From the NCBI GenBank assembly GCA_922989275.2, contig OV277859.1:85184198-85248197 (forward strand): a stretch of DNA of 64,000 bases, written 5' to 3'. Shown piece after piece: positions 27,701 through 42,700 of the stretch. The position numbers and the translations under genes were made by a program. Each line of letters opens with the position of its first letter. Within the stretch, counting starts at the first letter, position 1. The notes below the pieces were generated by a model. It saw nothing but the letters and a program-made list of their open reading frames with translations. It ran no database searches and was not told where the DNA came from. This stretch comes from Gari tellinella. Lineage: Eukaryota; Mollusca; Bivalvia; Cardiida; Psammobiidae.

Positions 27701-30700
27701 GGAAACATCGACACTAAATGACCTATTCAGTGTCATAATGTCGTAAACCTCAACTCACTCACTGCAAAGGGAAACATCGACACTAAATGACCTATTCAGT
27801 GACATAATGTCGTAAACCTCAACTCACTCACTGCAAAGGGAAACATCGACACTAAATGACCTATTCAGTGTCATAATGTCGTAAACATCAACTCACTCAC
27901 TGCAAAGGGAAACATCGGCACTAAATATATTTATTTATAAAGATTAAGTAAATAAATAAATAAATATTCAGTGTCGCTCAATCCAAAGGGAAGCTGCTTT
28001 GAACACTTACTGTTATTATTGAATAGTGGTTAGGAAATGTCAGTGTCGGATAAACTGATCTCATATATGGCGTGTGAACTCCACAACTTCGTAGTTTCTG
28101 TATGACAGGTGTGTAGTTCCTCAGGAGGTACTCCGCGCGAAATCCATCTAGGGACACCAGCAGGAGTGGGTTCTTCCTAAAAATAAAAAACGACTATTTT
28201 CATAAACAACCTTACTATAGAGAATGGTTTCAGATGCAATTTATCCATCTAATTTAACAATTGCCCCGATAAAATAACGTCTCATTAGAGAGATACTATC
28301 GTTACGTTTTGTTTCAATGTAACACATATCGGAACAATTGTCAAACAGCTTGGTTCCTGATCAGACGCCGTATTGTAGGAACTTTTTTGCAATGGTGATA
28401 AAACTTATTAAACCATCAGTGCAAAGAAGAACAAACAACGCCATTTCTGTGTTATTTATAACCTTTATTAATTCCTTAAATCCAGGCTGGACACTCATAT
28501 ATATGTTTATCACATAAACATGCCAAATATACAGTGCAATATAAATCGTACGACACCCTGTGCATTTAATATACTAATTTACGAATAACTGAAATATTAC
28601 GGCGACTGGGAAACACTTTAGATAATCTAGTTTGACAAACTTGGATCACCACGAGTGATTGGAACATTTCCAAGCGTCCAACTGGTATGTATCATTTTTT
28701 CTCCCGAGCAGTACCAAAAACAAGGCTACGTAGAGCTCTAGCATTAACATAATAATTCTAATGACATCATGTTACAATAATGACGTAATTCGGAGAGCAA
28801 AACTAAATGTCAACTGATCAATTTAGTCAATAAAAACAATTTAAGATTAAACATTACTTTAGAATTTGAATCTTTTATGAGAGAAGTATTTACACAACTC
28901 ATTGATGTTGTTTTTCTTAATTCTAGTTTGATACTGTTCTTTAACGATGGATGAATAAAACCTAATTACACTTATGACGAATCGGTTTCAGCTAAGGAAA
29001 ATGCGAAAGTAAGAATGTTCAAATGTTTGTGCCATTTGGTATTTATGTGGTAAATAGAAAATTAAATTATTATCTTTTCAGCATTGGTTATATTGAACTC
29101 GTTGGACAAAATGATGTGCTGCTCGCCAACGACTCGCAACATATTATTTTTCCAACACGTTCAATAGACTCAATGCTGAAAACGCACTTATTCAGTATCC
29201 TCTATTCATATAATCGTTCGGAGTTCCATTAAGTGGTCGCATACTATAATATTGACTATCCATTTAATTTAAAATTAATTCAATACAGCTTTCCCTCTCT
29301 ACAACGACATCCAACGACATCCAATGGGAGACAAAAAATGTGTGCGTTGTTCGGAAGGAGTCGTCACTCACTCACTCATGTCGAGCCGTCTGCTTCTGCC
29401 GACGTCCTCGGGTAGACATGGACCTCCACATGGGAGTCGTTATACAGAGGGAAATTGGCTTACATTTGCAAACAGCTTGAATCCAGATCAGACGCCGCGT
29501 TACGCGGCGTCTGATCTGGATTCAAGCTGTTTGTCACTCGTCATTAAGTTGTTTCTATCAAAATGTCCATTATGTAACAGCAGACGACAATTTTAGGCAG
29601 ACGAGATTGCAGCCATGAAAGCTTTAGATACATTTGTTTTGTTTTGGGAACAGCGGTAAGGGTCGTTGTAAGGAGGGAGTCTTTATTGGGAGGGTCATTG
29701 TAGAGACGGAGCGCTGTAATTCAATAATGTCGAACCTCCATGGACACTTTGGTGGTGATCTTTGGCTGCTACAAGGCTGGGACATCCAATCTGTCTCCGC
29801 TGGCCCTGAAGTTGATGGGCCTGATGTAGATGTACTTGCTGGTGGTGGAACACTCGCTGTTGACGATGACACTGAAGGGCTATCTGTACCTTTTTGTTGG
29901 GATTTAGAAGGTGGTGAACTGTCTGACTTCTTGTGTAATCCTACTCCAAGGCCTACTGATAGTGCTATAACTACCACAGCTACCTGAAAACATATAGTTG
30001 AAGTCAACTCATTCACTGTCATGACGTCATCTGTTGTTTCAAACAGGTTTCGTCTGGGGGGGGGGGGGGGTTCTCAAATTTTAAATAAAGGTGAAATGAC
30101 TAAAGTAATATCGTAATGAGTGCCCAACAGTTTGGACTCTAATCAGACGCCGCGTTACTCGGCATCTGATCAGAATCCAAACTGTTTGCAAGCATAAATA
30201 AATGTACGTTATCTGTAGGAGAGATAACAACTCCCTTTATTATACTACTCCTTCAAGATTAATATGTGTCCCTAAATACTGCTTTAATGCAAAGCAAAAG
30301 TTTGTTCTGCATTAAGGTGATACCTTTCTTAACCCATATAATGCTGAATTGTCATCTGCTTCAAATGTGTCGTCTGCGAAAAAAAATCAAAATGACAAAA
30401 GCTATCTAAACTGAAGAAAACTTAAATACGAGTGCCAAACAGTGTGGATACAGATTAGACGCCGCGTTATGTGGCGTCTGATCAGGATAAAAATTGTTTG
30501 CAAAGTCACTTTTGGCGCCGTTGGCAGAGAAAGGGATAGCAATACATAACAATGGAGGTTTATTCATTTCATTTGTCCCACATTAAGGCAATCACTCCAG
30601 AAGCTTAAGATGGACAATTCAATTTTTAAATAAAGTCTAGTCTTTTTCTTACTACTAAAAGTTGTTTTTTCATAATTTATTAATCACCTTGATCAGATGG

Positions 30701-33700
30701 CTTCTTTCGTGACACTCTGGTCTGGGTCTACACTGTGTGCAAGGGAGAAATGTACTTTTCACAGGTGCACTGTTTGTACATGACGAGTATACTAGGACTC
30801 AATGGGTTTAAAATCATAAAACTGCCACTTTTCTATCAATTCAACTTATTTGAATTACCACTTATTAATAGTTTAAACGATCATTAAATGAACGGATATA
30901 ATGTAAACAATGTTAAATTACACATTTCATAGCTTACAGTATATACCAAATTCAAGCATCGCGTTTTAATAGTGCGTTCTATATGTATCTACGAATTCAG
31001 TTTTCAGTGTGAATCAGACAATGTATCTTATTGGTAAGTTTGGGGTGGGCACTTACTATAGCAACGATGATAATGATTGATCTCTTCTGTAGGCCCTGTT
31101 TGACGCCGTCTGTATAGAGCTATAACAATAGAAAAACAAAGTAACTGAGACTACTGATGATGCTTTCATAAAACTCAGATAAAGTCAGATTATAAAAGTC
31201 TCAATTATTATTTATTTCTCTATCTAATCCTGTCTTGTGGCATCTCTGTGGAATCGTCTTGAAAAGACGGTTCAAAAGAGATGTCACAAGAAAGGATTAG
31301 ACAGAGAAATCAGAAATTAAATGTATTTTAAAGGTTTGACTTACGACAATTTTTGACGTACGAAGTTTTATGAATGATAGTTTCAAACTGAAATGTAGAT
31401 GTATGGAATAAACTCACAACCACTAGATTAATAGTCAAATTTCTGTAAATAACATTTCCTTTTAAATGTCTTTAATGTCAATAATACAGTAAAGAGTCTA
31501 AAAACGGACTTGACCTATACTATTATAAATGATTTAAAGACTTGAATGTTATTTCAGGCATATTTGAAGAGTATTTATATAACCCTTTACCTGATAGCAT
31601 ATGTCTTGTAGTGAAGATAGGTGACTACTTAAAGTAGGTTGAAAGTAAAGCAGAATGCGCCTTAAGGCGCATTCTACTTTACTTTCAGCCTACTTTAAGC
31701 TATCCAGCGCTAGAATATAGAAAATATTCCATATAAAATGTATTCATGACTGATTAAATTGGAACTATTTTCTTCAGCGGAGGAATAAATCATATTCGCT
31801 AAAAGGCGCTTCTATGGGGGGAAGGGTTAAAAAGTCGTTCAATTTCATTACATTACCACAAGGAAGTTTGCTTTTTCACCAGCCGCTATGCTGCCGCAGT
31901 TCAAAGCAGTATATGCCACTTTCCTGGTCAGGAAATGCTCAAAAACTAGATCAAAACTGTTTGATACTCGTTTAGAAATGTCTTCAGTCATACTGCCTTA
32001 AATTTAACTCTGAAACGATATTGCAGACAACAATATCGAAACAGACGACACTATGGCGGTGAAGGGGTTAACTTTTTGCGATAAATTTGATCATGAAATG
32101 GTTATTAAAATGAGTCATCAATAGTGCTGCTTTCTGACGGTAGCTGCTTGAAGCATAGGAACACGAGTTTCTGTTTTCTGCTCAACCTACTTTAAGTTAC
32201 CGTTTGCTATATGCTTTAAACCACATGCGCATGTCCCAGTAAGTCTCTGTCTAGGACCCCCACCCCCTCCGCTCCATGATCACCGTCATGGAGAGTTTTA
32301 ATTTCGTTCCTCATCTCTGTTACAGGATACATCTCCAAATTTAAAAAAAAATATGATGTAGATCTATTTAACCCTTTACCTGATAGCCTATATCTAGTAC
32401 TTAAGATAGGTGACTACTTAAAGCAGGTTGAAAGTAAAGCAGAATGCGCCTTAGGGCGCATTCTGCTTTACTTTCAGCCTGCTTTAAGCTATCATGTGCT
32501 ATAATATAGAAAATATTCCCCATATTACATATCCATTACTGATTAAATTGGAACTACTTTCTTCAGCGGATGAATAAATTACATCCGCTAAAAGGCGCTT
32601 CTATTGGGGAAAGGGTTAATAAATGTTTGGGAAGGGGACTGAAGAAAACGTGGCATAGCATGCGACGAACACATGTGCTTTAAATACCGATAAAGGATAT
32701 GTAACATTGTGGTAACGATATTACAATCTATTCAGATTTTCTTTATCTCATTTTTGTTACACAGTTATGACAAGAACGGAAACGTCCTATCGTTAATTCA
32801 GTTACTGTAGTAAACGCCGTCCAGTGTCACGTGTCCGTTTAAACATAAACCTACAGGAGTCTACATCCATATTTGAACTGAATCAAACCATTTTTCGTAA
32901 TTCTGCAGGGCTCCATATAAGAGTAAAACACTAGTTTAAGCATTTGCCACTATTTCGCCACCAGACCCAAAGCGATGATTCTAATGAAACGTCACTTTAT
33001 AGGGTTTTGTGGAGATCTAACTTCAAAGTGTCTAAGTTTTTTAACCCATTCGTGATCAAATTTATCGTGAGTTTATTACCCCTTTACCGCCATCTGATCA
33101 GGATGTGCAAATCTCGATAGAACGCCCGCTCAAAAAGACACTCGTTTTTCGAGGCCGGCGAATTCTAAAGGATCTCCGCTAGTGTCGCCACGCTGCAAAC
33201 AAGCACTTGCTAGTCGAGGTTTATTTGTTTAAGCTCTTTGTAAATGACCTAATCATTCCAAAGAGCACATACAGTAAAACCTCTCTATTACGAACTCTAA
33301 AAATAAGTCTTATTGACTGCATGAGAGTCATGTGACCTGCCTAAAACACCTGATAATCAACACAATTAAGCGGTTGTTATAGAGAGGGTTTACTGTAGTT
33401 CCACTGACAACTTTAACGCAGACGGTATAATATTCACGGATCACAGTGTCCTCGAATGTGCACATCAGATTGCAGATTATAAATATATGACACACCTATA
33501 ACAATAAAAGCATACGATAAGCTTGAGATGTATACGAGCGTAGTGCGCCATTGACCCAAACCATACTAAACTTTCTCCTCTATATATCCAGATTGATATC
33601 TGCGAAATAACGAAAAACTATTTGTCATAAAAGAAAGCACTCAATATGAGCATAAACTGAAATCGGATTTTTTTAAATTTATAATTTATCTTACAGGTTG

Positions 33701-36700
33701 TTTGTTAGTTAAATGTATTTTGTTAAGAAATATTTGTTTTAGTCGATAAATATGTTAAATCTATGTTTGTAAACACCCGACTATAGATAAAGTTTGTTTC
33801 TTGTATCTTGTATCATGCGCCCAGTTATTAAGTGTCTGATCTGGATTAAGTTTTTTCGCTATTTAGAATTGATCACAAAATTGCGTACATGTTTTTGCAG
33901 ACTTCCCAAGACGCTGCTTTTAGTCGATTCATTTCTTTAGATGGATCAAATATAATTGGCAGAGAAAAAGTTTTAAACACAATCTATGGTTACGCAAACT
34001 AGTTAAAATACACTTTATACCATGGAAAGCGAAATATCTCTTTCTTTTTTTAACGCATTACCCCCTGAAACTTCCAATGGACTATTCCAGTTTACAATAA
34101 AGGCGAGTTCATTTTAGACTATTTAGGGGTGTTTTTTTAATAATACTTTACAAAATGACAAACAGTGAAGTCCCTGATTAGACGGCTCCTGTTTGCATTC
34201 GACAAGTGTACTCTTGACAGGAACAGTTTTGGTAGAGGACGCATATATGCGTCACTAGGGCTCAATGAGTTAAACAAACAACGATATGAAGATCACAACC
34301 GAGAAGCATAAAGCTAGTACCGGTATTTGATTTAACTTTTGGCACTGTAAGTATCAGTCTAAATGCTTGCTGTATGTAACCTTTCTCAGAATAGATGCAT
34401 GTTCATTTTATTCGTATATAATCAGTAGGTCAAACAGGGTCAAAATGTGAAGTAACGTCACCTTACGTGAAATGTTGACCCACTTGACAGTAGAGCTTGC
34501 GTCTGTCGTAAACAAGTGGGCGGAATGAGGCTGGGGAAAATCTATACACCATGCTTGGTCCACGCATCCACGCGCTATGTCTAATTTCAATGTCCAATTA
34601 CTTTTTACTAACCGTGATAAAAAGACCCGTTTCTGAACCAAATTTCATAAGTGGCATGTTTTCAACGACTATATTTTATCAAACTGAGTGTCATCTTTGT
34701 GTCCAGGTTCGATTCTTAAATTTAAAACTAACCCACGGCCATTTTTAAAGGGGTAATTTTTTTTATGTAACATCGGCTTTAACACTGAAAATAAGCTAGC
34801 CAAACATGTAGTTAGCAGCATTTTAAAAGACACAAAGCTCACTTATAATGGAAAAACTAAAACTATACTAACATGATAAAGAAACTGTACATTTGGTTTG
34901 AGGGACTTTTGTTATACTTATTAGTACAACCATAGACAACTTTGGTATCGAAATGCGTAAAAAGGTATCTAAAAATGACTAAACGATAGTGTATGTTTAT
35001 TTGTGATTTAATAATTTGGAGATCATAAGTTTGTGTGTGACAGACGATGGTGTGAAAAGTAAAAGTCGCAGACTTGTACTGTTTTTAAAACTCTATTTAG
35101 ATTTGTGACTATTTTTGGTCGAGGTCTACTACGCAAGACTACATGTCAAATATCAAAGCTCTAGCTAGCCCTCACGGTTTGGCACAAGAAGATTGGTCGA
35201 TAGCCAAACGACAGTTACAAAACATTAAACGTCTGCAACGTTTTCTTTTCACACCCTCGTCATTCACACACACAATTATGATCTTCAAGTTTTCAAATCA
35301 CATTTAAACATACACCATCGTTTAGCCAATATTTTTTGCGCATTTTGATACCAAATTTGTCTATGGTTAGTACTTATAAGTATAGTTTAGGTGTTTCCAT
35401 CACCTTGACCTTTGTCCTCATGAAATTGACGTTAACGTCAACATTATTCTTGCATTGATGCCTTTGAATCGTTTTTATAACAGCTGATTTTCTGTCAATT
35501 GGTGTTTATGTGACATCCTGAATATCAAATTTCTGTGTTTTCTGCATTGGATATATTGAACTCGTTGGATAAAATGATATGCTGATTGCAAAGGCTCGCA
35601 ACATATTAGTTCATCCAACTCGTTCAATAAATTCAATTCTGAAAATAAACTCATTCAATACCCTCTATATATGTATATGTGTTTATTAAAGTTCAATTAT
35701 TCTGTCTGTGATCTTGAGCGTTGACCTTTATCATTCAAATGTACACCAAGCTGATCCTTGCAACAACGCTAACATTTTAATATGTTATATACAATTGATC
35801 AAAACAATTTCAGATAATTCACTAGTCCCATTTTTAAAAATAGATTTGAAGATTGTGGCCCTGGTAACCATATTTGATTTTATATCAACATGAAAATAAT
35901 AACGTTTGGTTACGATCGTGCTCTGATCAATTCTACAAAGTTTGAATAAAATCGGTCCAGCAAAGTATAATATTAATGTTTTTAAATAGATTTCCAAGAG
36001 GCCACCATTGCAGCCATATTTGATTAATGATATTTGAATCGGCTCGAAAGTAACATGGTATTTTCATGACCATGCACTGAATATGCCTAATATTTTCTTC
36101 AAACTCGTTTAAATTAAATTTTGTGTAAGTTAAAAATGTAAAAGTTATGATGGTTATTCTATAACTATTCTAGAGTTCAATGTCTGTGACGTTTGACAGC
36201 ATAACCTGAAATCAAAATGATCCATGTTACTATAATTATGTATGCCTACAATATTCTAATATAAAGATAAACAAAATATCAACATCTTTAGATAATTTGG
36301 TGTGTCCGTTATTATAAATATAATATTGCAAGATGATGGCCCTGGCGTCCATATTTGATCTCCATGATCTCCATTTGAAATGAAGAATTTGAGTTAAATT
36401 GTAAAACAAGATTTATAATATGACCGCCATGGCGACCACATCAGATTTAGGATCAACGTGAAAGTCACAACGTTTGACCAGGACCTTGGACTGATATTTC
36501 CAAATCGTTTTGTAGAATTTGCGTTTAAGTTTAGAAAGCTTAAACTAATGAACGATGGAGACCTCACGATAAACGACTAGACGGACAAAGACAGGTGGCA
36601 ATAAACATTATAAATTGTGCTACAAAGGTGCGTGTTACTCTGAAGCAGGAGACTACTTTAAACAGAACAACAGTAATACAGAAAGCAATATAATGGGATC

Positions 36701-39700
36701 TTCTGCACCACTTTGCCATACCTGTGTAAGTTTGAACACATTTATTGACTAGCTTATTGCAGTTGTTGACCGAATCGCGTTAAGCATAATAAGGGTACCG
36801 TTGTATCCCTTTCATGGTCAAATTGTTCGAGAGATTTTTACCCCTTCGCCGTTTTATTGTCGTCTTCTTCAGTATTGTTGTCTGCAAGACACGTTTCAAA
36901 GTTAAATTTAAGGTTGTATTACTTAAAAAATATCGATAAGAGTTTCAAACAGTTTGGTTTCTGATCAGACACCGCGTTACGCGGCGTCTGATCAGGATCC
37001 AAACTGTTTGCAAACGCGCTTAAATAAAGCGTTTTTGAGAATGAAAAGGTTAATAACCTCCCGCGTATCGTACATCGTGGAAACTTGTCTGTTACCAAGT
37101 CGTGTAGAAAACGGATGGAATCCAGCTAGAAAGGTTAATCCTATATACCAGTAAATCACTGAGATAGTATTGTTCAGAAAACATGTGAGTGTACATTTTG
37201 TTAAGTATGGTGGCATGGTTCTGACACCAGTTACCACTTAGCTTTTCTGAAGAAAAAACCCAGTTAATATCTGACAAAATTATCTAGTAAGTGGAAAGTG
37301 GATTTTATTTCGTGAAAACCTGATAAGTAAATGACCTGTTAGCGCCATATAATGTCACCACAAATTAATATTACAACAAAACTTTTCACAAAACAATTCT
37401 TGCTAACTTATCCCGGATTTGGTGATGCCACCATAGATCATTGATCCAATCGAAACAAAAACTTCAAATAACGTTCAAAGAGTTAAGATGACCTCGCAAC
37501 TTCCCCGAGTACTGGCTGTCGACCAGCTCAATCGTATTTAGAATCCACGCCTTGATAAATCGGCACAGATTGACATAGTTCTTCTTATCTGCAGAAAATT
37601 AATTTGACGCATTTAAAAAGTGCAGTGCAATAAATTGTTTTATTATCGGACAAAAAAAACATAAATGGCTTGCACTTGAGTTTCATTTAGATTTATGCTG
37701 ATACCATTTATACTTGATACCGTTATACCTGACTTATGGTGTCCCGTGCAAAACTGACTTAGTGTTAAATCCTAGTCCCGTCGCTTAGCACCACTTTGAT
37801 ACTATTTGAAAACAGACTGGACACAGATCAGTAACTCGGTGCCTGATCAGGGTCCAAACTGTTTGACATTCATATTTAGGTTTCTTTAATAGAATTAAAT
37901 AAAAGGTAGACAGATTCAGGCGACAGTTTCGGAGTGGAAAGGCATACTAATGGATAAGGAAAACTATGCACTGCAGGTGCGGATTTACTCTCTGAAAATG
38001 CTGACATGAACTCTCCTGCTTCATGTTCTTTTCATCTTTTATATAAAACCCAGTTTTGCCATGAAGACAAATACATCCTGGGGATTGTTAGTAGTGTAAG
38101 CCTGGCCAGACTCGGTGTAATAAATCCGGTGTCTTTATCTGTTTATATTGAAGTACACCACAGATATTAATATGTTGCACCTCTGAACTCATTCACTGCC
38201 TTAACCTTACCTTACAATGGTTAGTTGCAAATAATTTGGATCCTGATCAGACGCCGCATAACGCGGCGTCTGATCAGGATCCAAATTATTTGACAACATC
38301 ACTTTACGTAAAATGTAAAATTGACAAATAAAAGCAGACGACAAATGTTTAAAGCACACGACGGAATGGGTTAAGCCTACCCCATCAATCTGAAATCCAG
38401 GATCCACCTAAATTCCTGCGGCAAAAAACTTGTAACTGTGGAATTATCCGCCAACGAAGAAAAGGATATTTGAGTTATTACCCTTGGTACAGTCAGACTA
38501 GAGTTCAACGGCTATTCTTTGAACAGACGCATTCGAGAGTCTGTAAAGTCATGTGAGTGCTTAATGCATGACAAAGGTAAAACAACGGGTTCATATTGTA
38601 ACTGTATGCTTTACTTTCGTCCTGTCACCTTTATTATAAACTGATCGATCATATACTGAACAAAAACGATAAGTTAGTTGTTTAACATGGAATTTCCCAT
38701 AGACAACATTTCCCGTAAGTTTTGTGTAGGTCTGGAAAACAACACAAAGACATATGACATATTGATTATGGCATGTGAAGTGTTGCAAAAAGAAATTGTT
38801 CATTCATTAGAATATTCTACATGAAAAATATTTGGTCAAGAAAAAAATTATTTATTCAATAAATTGAATATAATTTTCTATCTGACAAAATATTTGTTTC
38901 TTAAAAATATATTTATTCAATAGTTTTTTTAATTATTTTTTCGAATCAATATTTTGTATTGAACATATATTTAATCGAGATAGAATAATTTTATTACATC
39001 CTAATAATATTGATATACTTCATTTTTAAATAAATTACGGTGCGTTAAAGATAGTCATACGTTATTTTGCATATACATGTACGTAACACACAGACAGTCA
39101 GAAACAGCCATGTGCGCTAGTTTTGTTTTACATCAAGGAATACATATAATGAGCATCAAACAGTTTGGATTCTGATCAGACCCCTAGTTTTTCGATTTAT
39201 GTTATCAATTCAACCTGTTTTCTCTAATCAGTAAGGTTTATGGTGAACATACATGATGTATATATGTACAGGTATTTACTTACGTATGATTCTGATCCAG
39301 CAAAGGCGGCGTTTGAGTATTCCTGAAATAAAACAACAACACTGAAATTATGTGATGTATATAATTATGATTTTGCAAGTACAGCTATCCCTCTCTACAA
39401 CGACACCCAATGGGAGACACATATTGTATGTGTGTTGTTCGGAAGGAGTCGTTATAGGGAGGGAAACTGAAGACCTAGCTTAAATTTGAAAACAGCTTTA
39501 ATCCAGATCAGACGCAGCGTAACGCGGGGTCTGGTCTGGATTCAAACTGTTTGTCTATCGTCATTATATTTATTCTACCAAAATGTCCACTTATATGTAA
39601 CTTTAAAGGAACAGCAGACGACAAATTTAGCCAGACGGTATTGCAGCCATGAAAATGTTGGACATAACTGTCTTGGTTGGGGAACTGTTGCAATGGTCTT

Positions 39701-42700
39701 TGTAAGGAGGGAGTCGTTGTTAAGAGGGTCGTTGTAGGGAGAGAGCACTGTACATGTATTATGCACGTCCAATTCTGCCATTTATGGCAACTCCCATGAA
39801 ATCATATACATGTACAAACGTACAGCAAAATGTGCCTTTTGAAGGACAAACAGTACGGGGGAAGCTATAGAGTCTTCCTTTACATTTCATCAATGAACAT
39901 TCAATAAATACAGAAAAACATTATTATAAAATAAATAGTATGACACAAATACATCGGACCATTGCAAATTATAGTGCTAAATTAACATATTAACAAGAGT
40001 TGCCAGAAGACAACATAACTCTCCGGTGGCACATTTCGAAAATTACAAGCAGGGATTGAGGTAAAGGTCAAGGTCATAGGGTCAATCTTTTTCGCATGGA
40101 TGGAAAGGCCTTGTCCAAAGGTATGTGTGCCGCAAGCATGAAATATGAAAGTTCAACGCAGGGCGCAAGGGCTGGTGTGAAGATCAATGTCACAGGGGTC
40201 AAACTTTCCAAACAGGTGAAAATGGCTTGTCCCAATGTATGTGTGCTGCAAGTATGAACGCTGTAGGTCAAATATAAAGTAGTTGTTTGACACATTTCGA
40301 TACTTGAACGCAGAGTCTGACGTCAACGTCAAAAGGGTCAATACTTTCGCATGGGTGGAAAGGTCTTGTCATAAATTATGTGAGCTGCAAGTATGAAAGA
40401 TGACGTCAAAGGGTATGGCCGGTGTGAACACTTTTCGAAACTTAAACACACAGAGCCTGAGGTCAAGTATTTTAATTTACTGTTTAGTTCGACCCTAATC
40501 TTAAACCAGAGAGGAGATTTCTGCTTTTTTAACCTGCTTAAGCATGTAAGTGTTCGGGTTATAACGGACTCCGTTTATAATGGACTTTCAACCGATATCC
40601 GACATCATATCGGGACAGAAGTTTATCTTAACATCTGGGTCCATGCTTATAAAGCGTTTGAATTGAGTCTGAAATAGTTCTCAAGCATTTGATTTACAAA
40701 TCAAATGCTTGATAACGCACTCAGACTCAACCCAAACGCTTTATACGCGATGGGCCTCTTATAATAGCTGTTAAGAGCCTAGAAAGATAAACCATTACAG
40801 TTTTTTGTAGAATCATATACGAATATCGACAGCACTAAAAGTTTAATAGATCTAGATATACCAACTCAACTCAGTTGAGTTGAGTTGATCTAGATATACC
40901 ATCATAAAGTATACATTCAGAAATTTAAACTCGTGTCAGGACGGGTTGTAATTTGAACACTAATATGTGGGTTTGTTTTGTTACATGTACATGTATATAG
41001 GCATTGTTCTAATGCTGCATTTCTGTGTCAACTAAATCGACGGTACCTTAGTTGGTAACATCCTGGGTTAAGCTAGGCATCTTATCCAGATATATATATA
41101 GTCTCTATTTAAAGCGGTTTATTTATATAATTTTACTGAATAAAATAGCATAAAAATTGAAAGGTGTATATTATTGAATAAAGGTAAAGTTTCGGATTAA
41201 AGTATACATGCACTTTGGCCAGCAGTAGCTTTACCGCATTAATGATGTAAACTTTCTGATATTATGATAATTTTGAAAAGGGTTCTGATATAAATCCAAA
41301 CATTTTACATCCTTTTTAATAATACGAATAAAAAGTTATCTGTTATCAATGTCATGCACTAACATTTGCAAATATACCTGACTCAGATCAGACGTAGACG
41401 GTTTATCGGCAGCTAATCAGGGTCCAATCTGTTTGCTACTAACCAGTTACTTTTAAAACCCTTACATGATCAAATTTGTCGAGAGTTTTTTACCCCTTCA
41501 CCACCATAGTGTCTTCTGCTTCAATATTGTTGTCTGCAATGTCGTTTTAAAGTTAGATTAAAGGCAATATATCTGGCGAAATTTCTAAACGAGTGTCAAA
41601 CTGTTTGGGTCCTGATCAGACGCCGCGTTACGCGGTGTCTGATCAGGACCCAAACTGTTTGCAACCGCGCTGTAAGGCGTCATTGAGAGTGAAAGGTTTA
41701 ATCTCTACGTGTATATCTTTATTTCCTCTGCATTTGGAGTTTACGTTATCATACATATTAGGTATGAGAAAAACGATTGATTTGATTTGATTTGTTATGA
41801 TTTTACGTAGCTTTTAAAAACTGATTGGACAAAAATTAAATAACAAAGCTTTACGTAAACGTATGAACATGTGCAATGGCAACATGAAACTCCATGTAAG
41901 AAGAAAATGTCAACATGTGGATATGGTGTAGTAATGATATAAAGTAAAATAACGATATCGCGAGGACTGTTGGTAACTTAGATATGCTCGGATAACCGCT
42001 ACCCTCAGATTATACATGAGTCATATTGTGCATAAATATGTCGTAAATAAGACACATATTCTAAGTATAACGGCAGTATCAATATATTACAAATTTACAT
42101 GCCCGTGCATCCTTATTATTGTTTTAAAGGGGTTGATTCACGTATAAGTAAGTAAAGTAAGTAAGTAAATATTATATTATTGTGACATGTGCAAAGTACA
42201 TAATGTTTTTAACAAAATGTTGTTTAAATACAAACAATTTGCACCCGGCCCAGTGGGCCTATAAGTCACCACCAATTTAGACATAAATGTCTTGCACGTA
42301 TATAGATATGTTTAAAACGCAGAACTCAAAACGTTGCAATATTTTCCATACTAGAAGAATGTTCCTCGGGAATACATAATTATGTCGCATGCCAGCAAGC
42401 AAGAGTTATAGCTCAGATGAAAAGATTCAATAAAGAAGAAGTTATCTACCACAAAAGAAAGTGTAAAAAGGGAACATTGGTATTGATGCAAGCGTTATGA
42501 AACATGTGCAAGACACTTCCACTCATAAAACTCTTTCCATAAAATTGATTAGTTTAAACATATTTATTTGCATAATAACATGTGCAAAGGGATTGGGCTA
42601 CAAGTTATTACAACATTATCAATGGCCCTTTCCCTAGATATATACAAAACAGTGGCATAGCATAATAAAGTAGAAATTACAATAGTTACTTTGTTATAAT

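Noticed and set aside
28177..29735. Hidden somatomedin-B exon between stalk and catalytic exons
   Set aside because: No Cys-rich open segment with splice sites was seen; the intron is mostly a MITE and AT-rich sequence.
29634..29987. Plus-strand frame with acidic, Gly-rich protein
   Set aside because: It is the antisense of ENPP exon 4, whose splice sites and phase fit the minus strand.
40960..41100. tRNA-like GGTACCTTAGTTGGTAACA segment
   Set aside because: It recalls a tRNA D-arm, but no anticodon arm or T-arm follows; too weak to call a tRNA or SINE.
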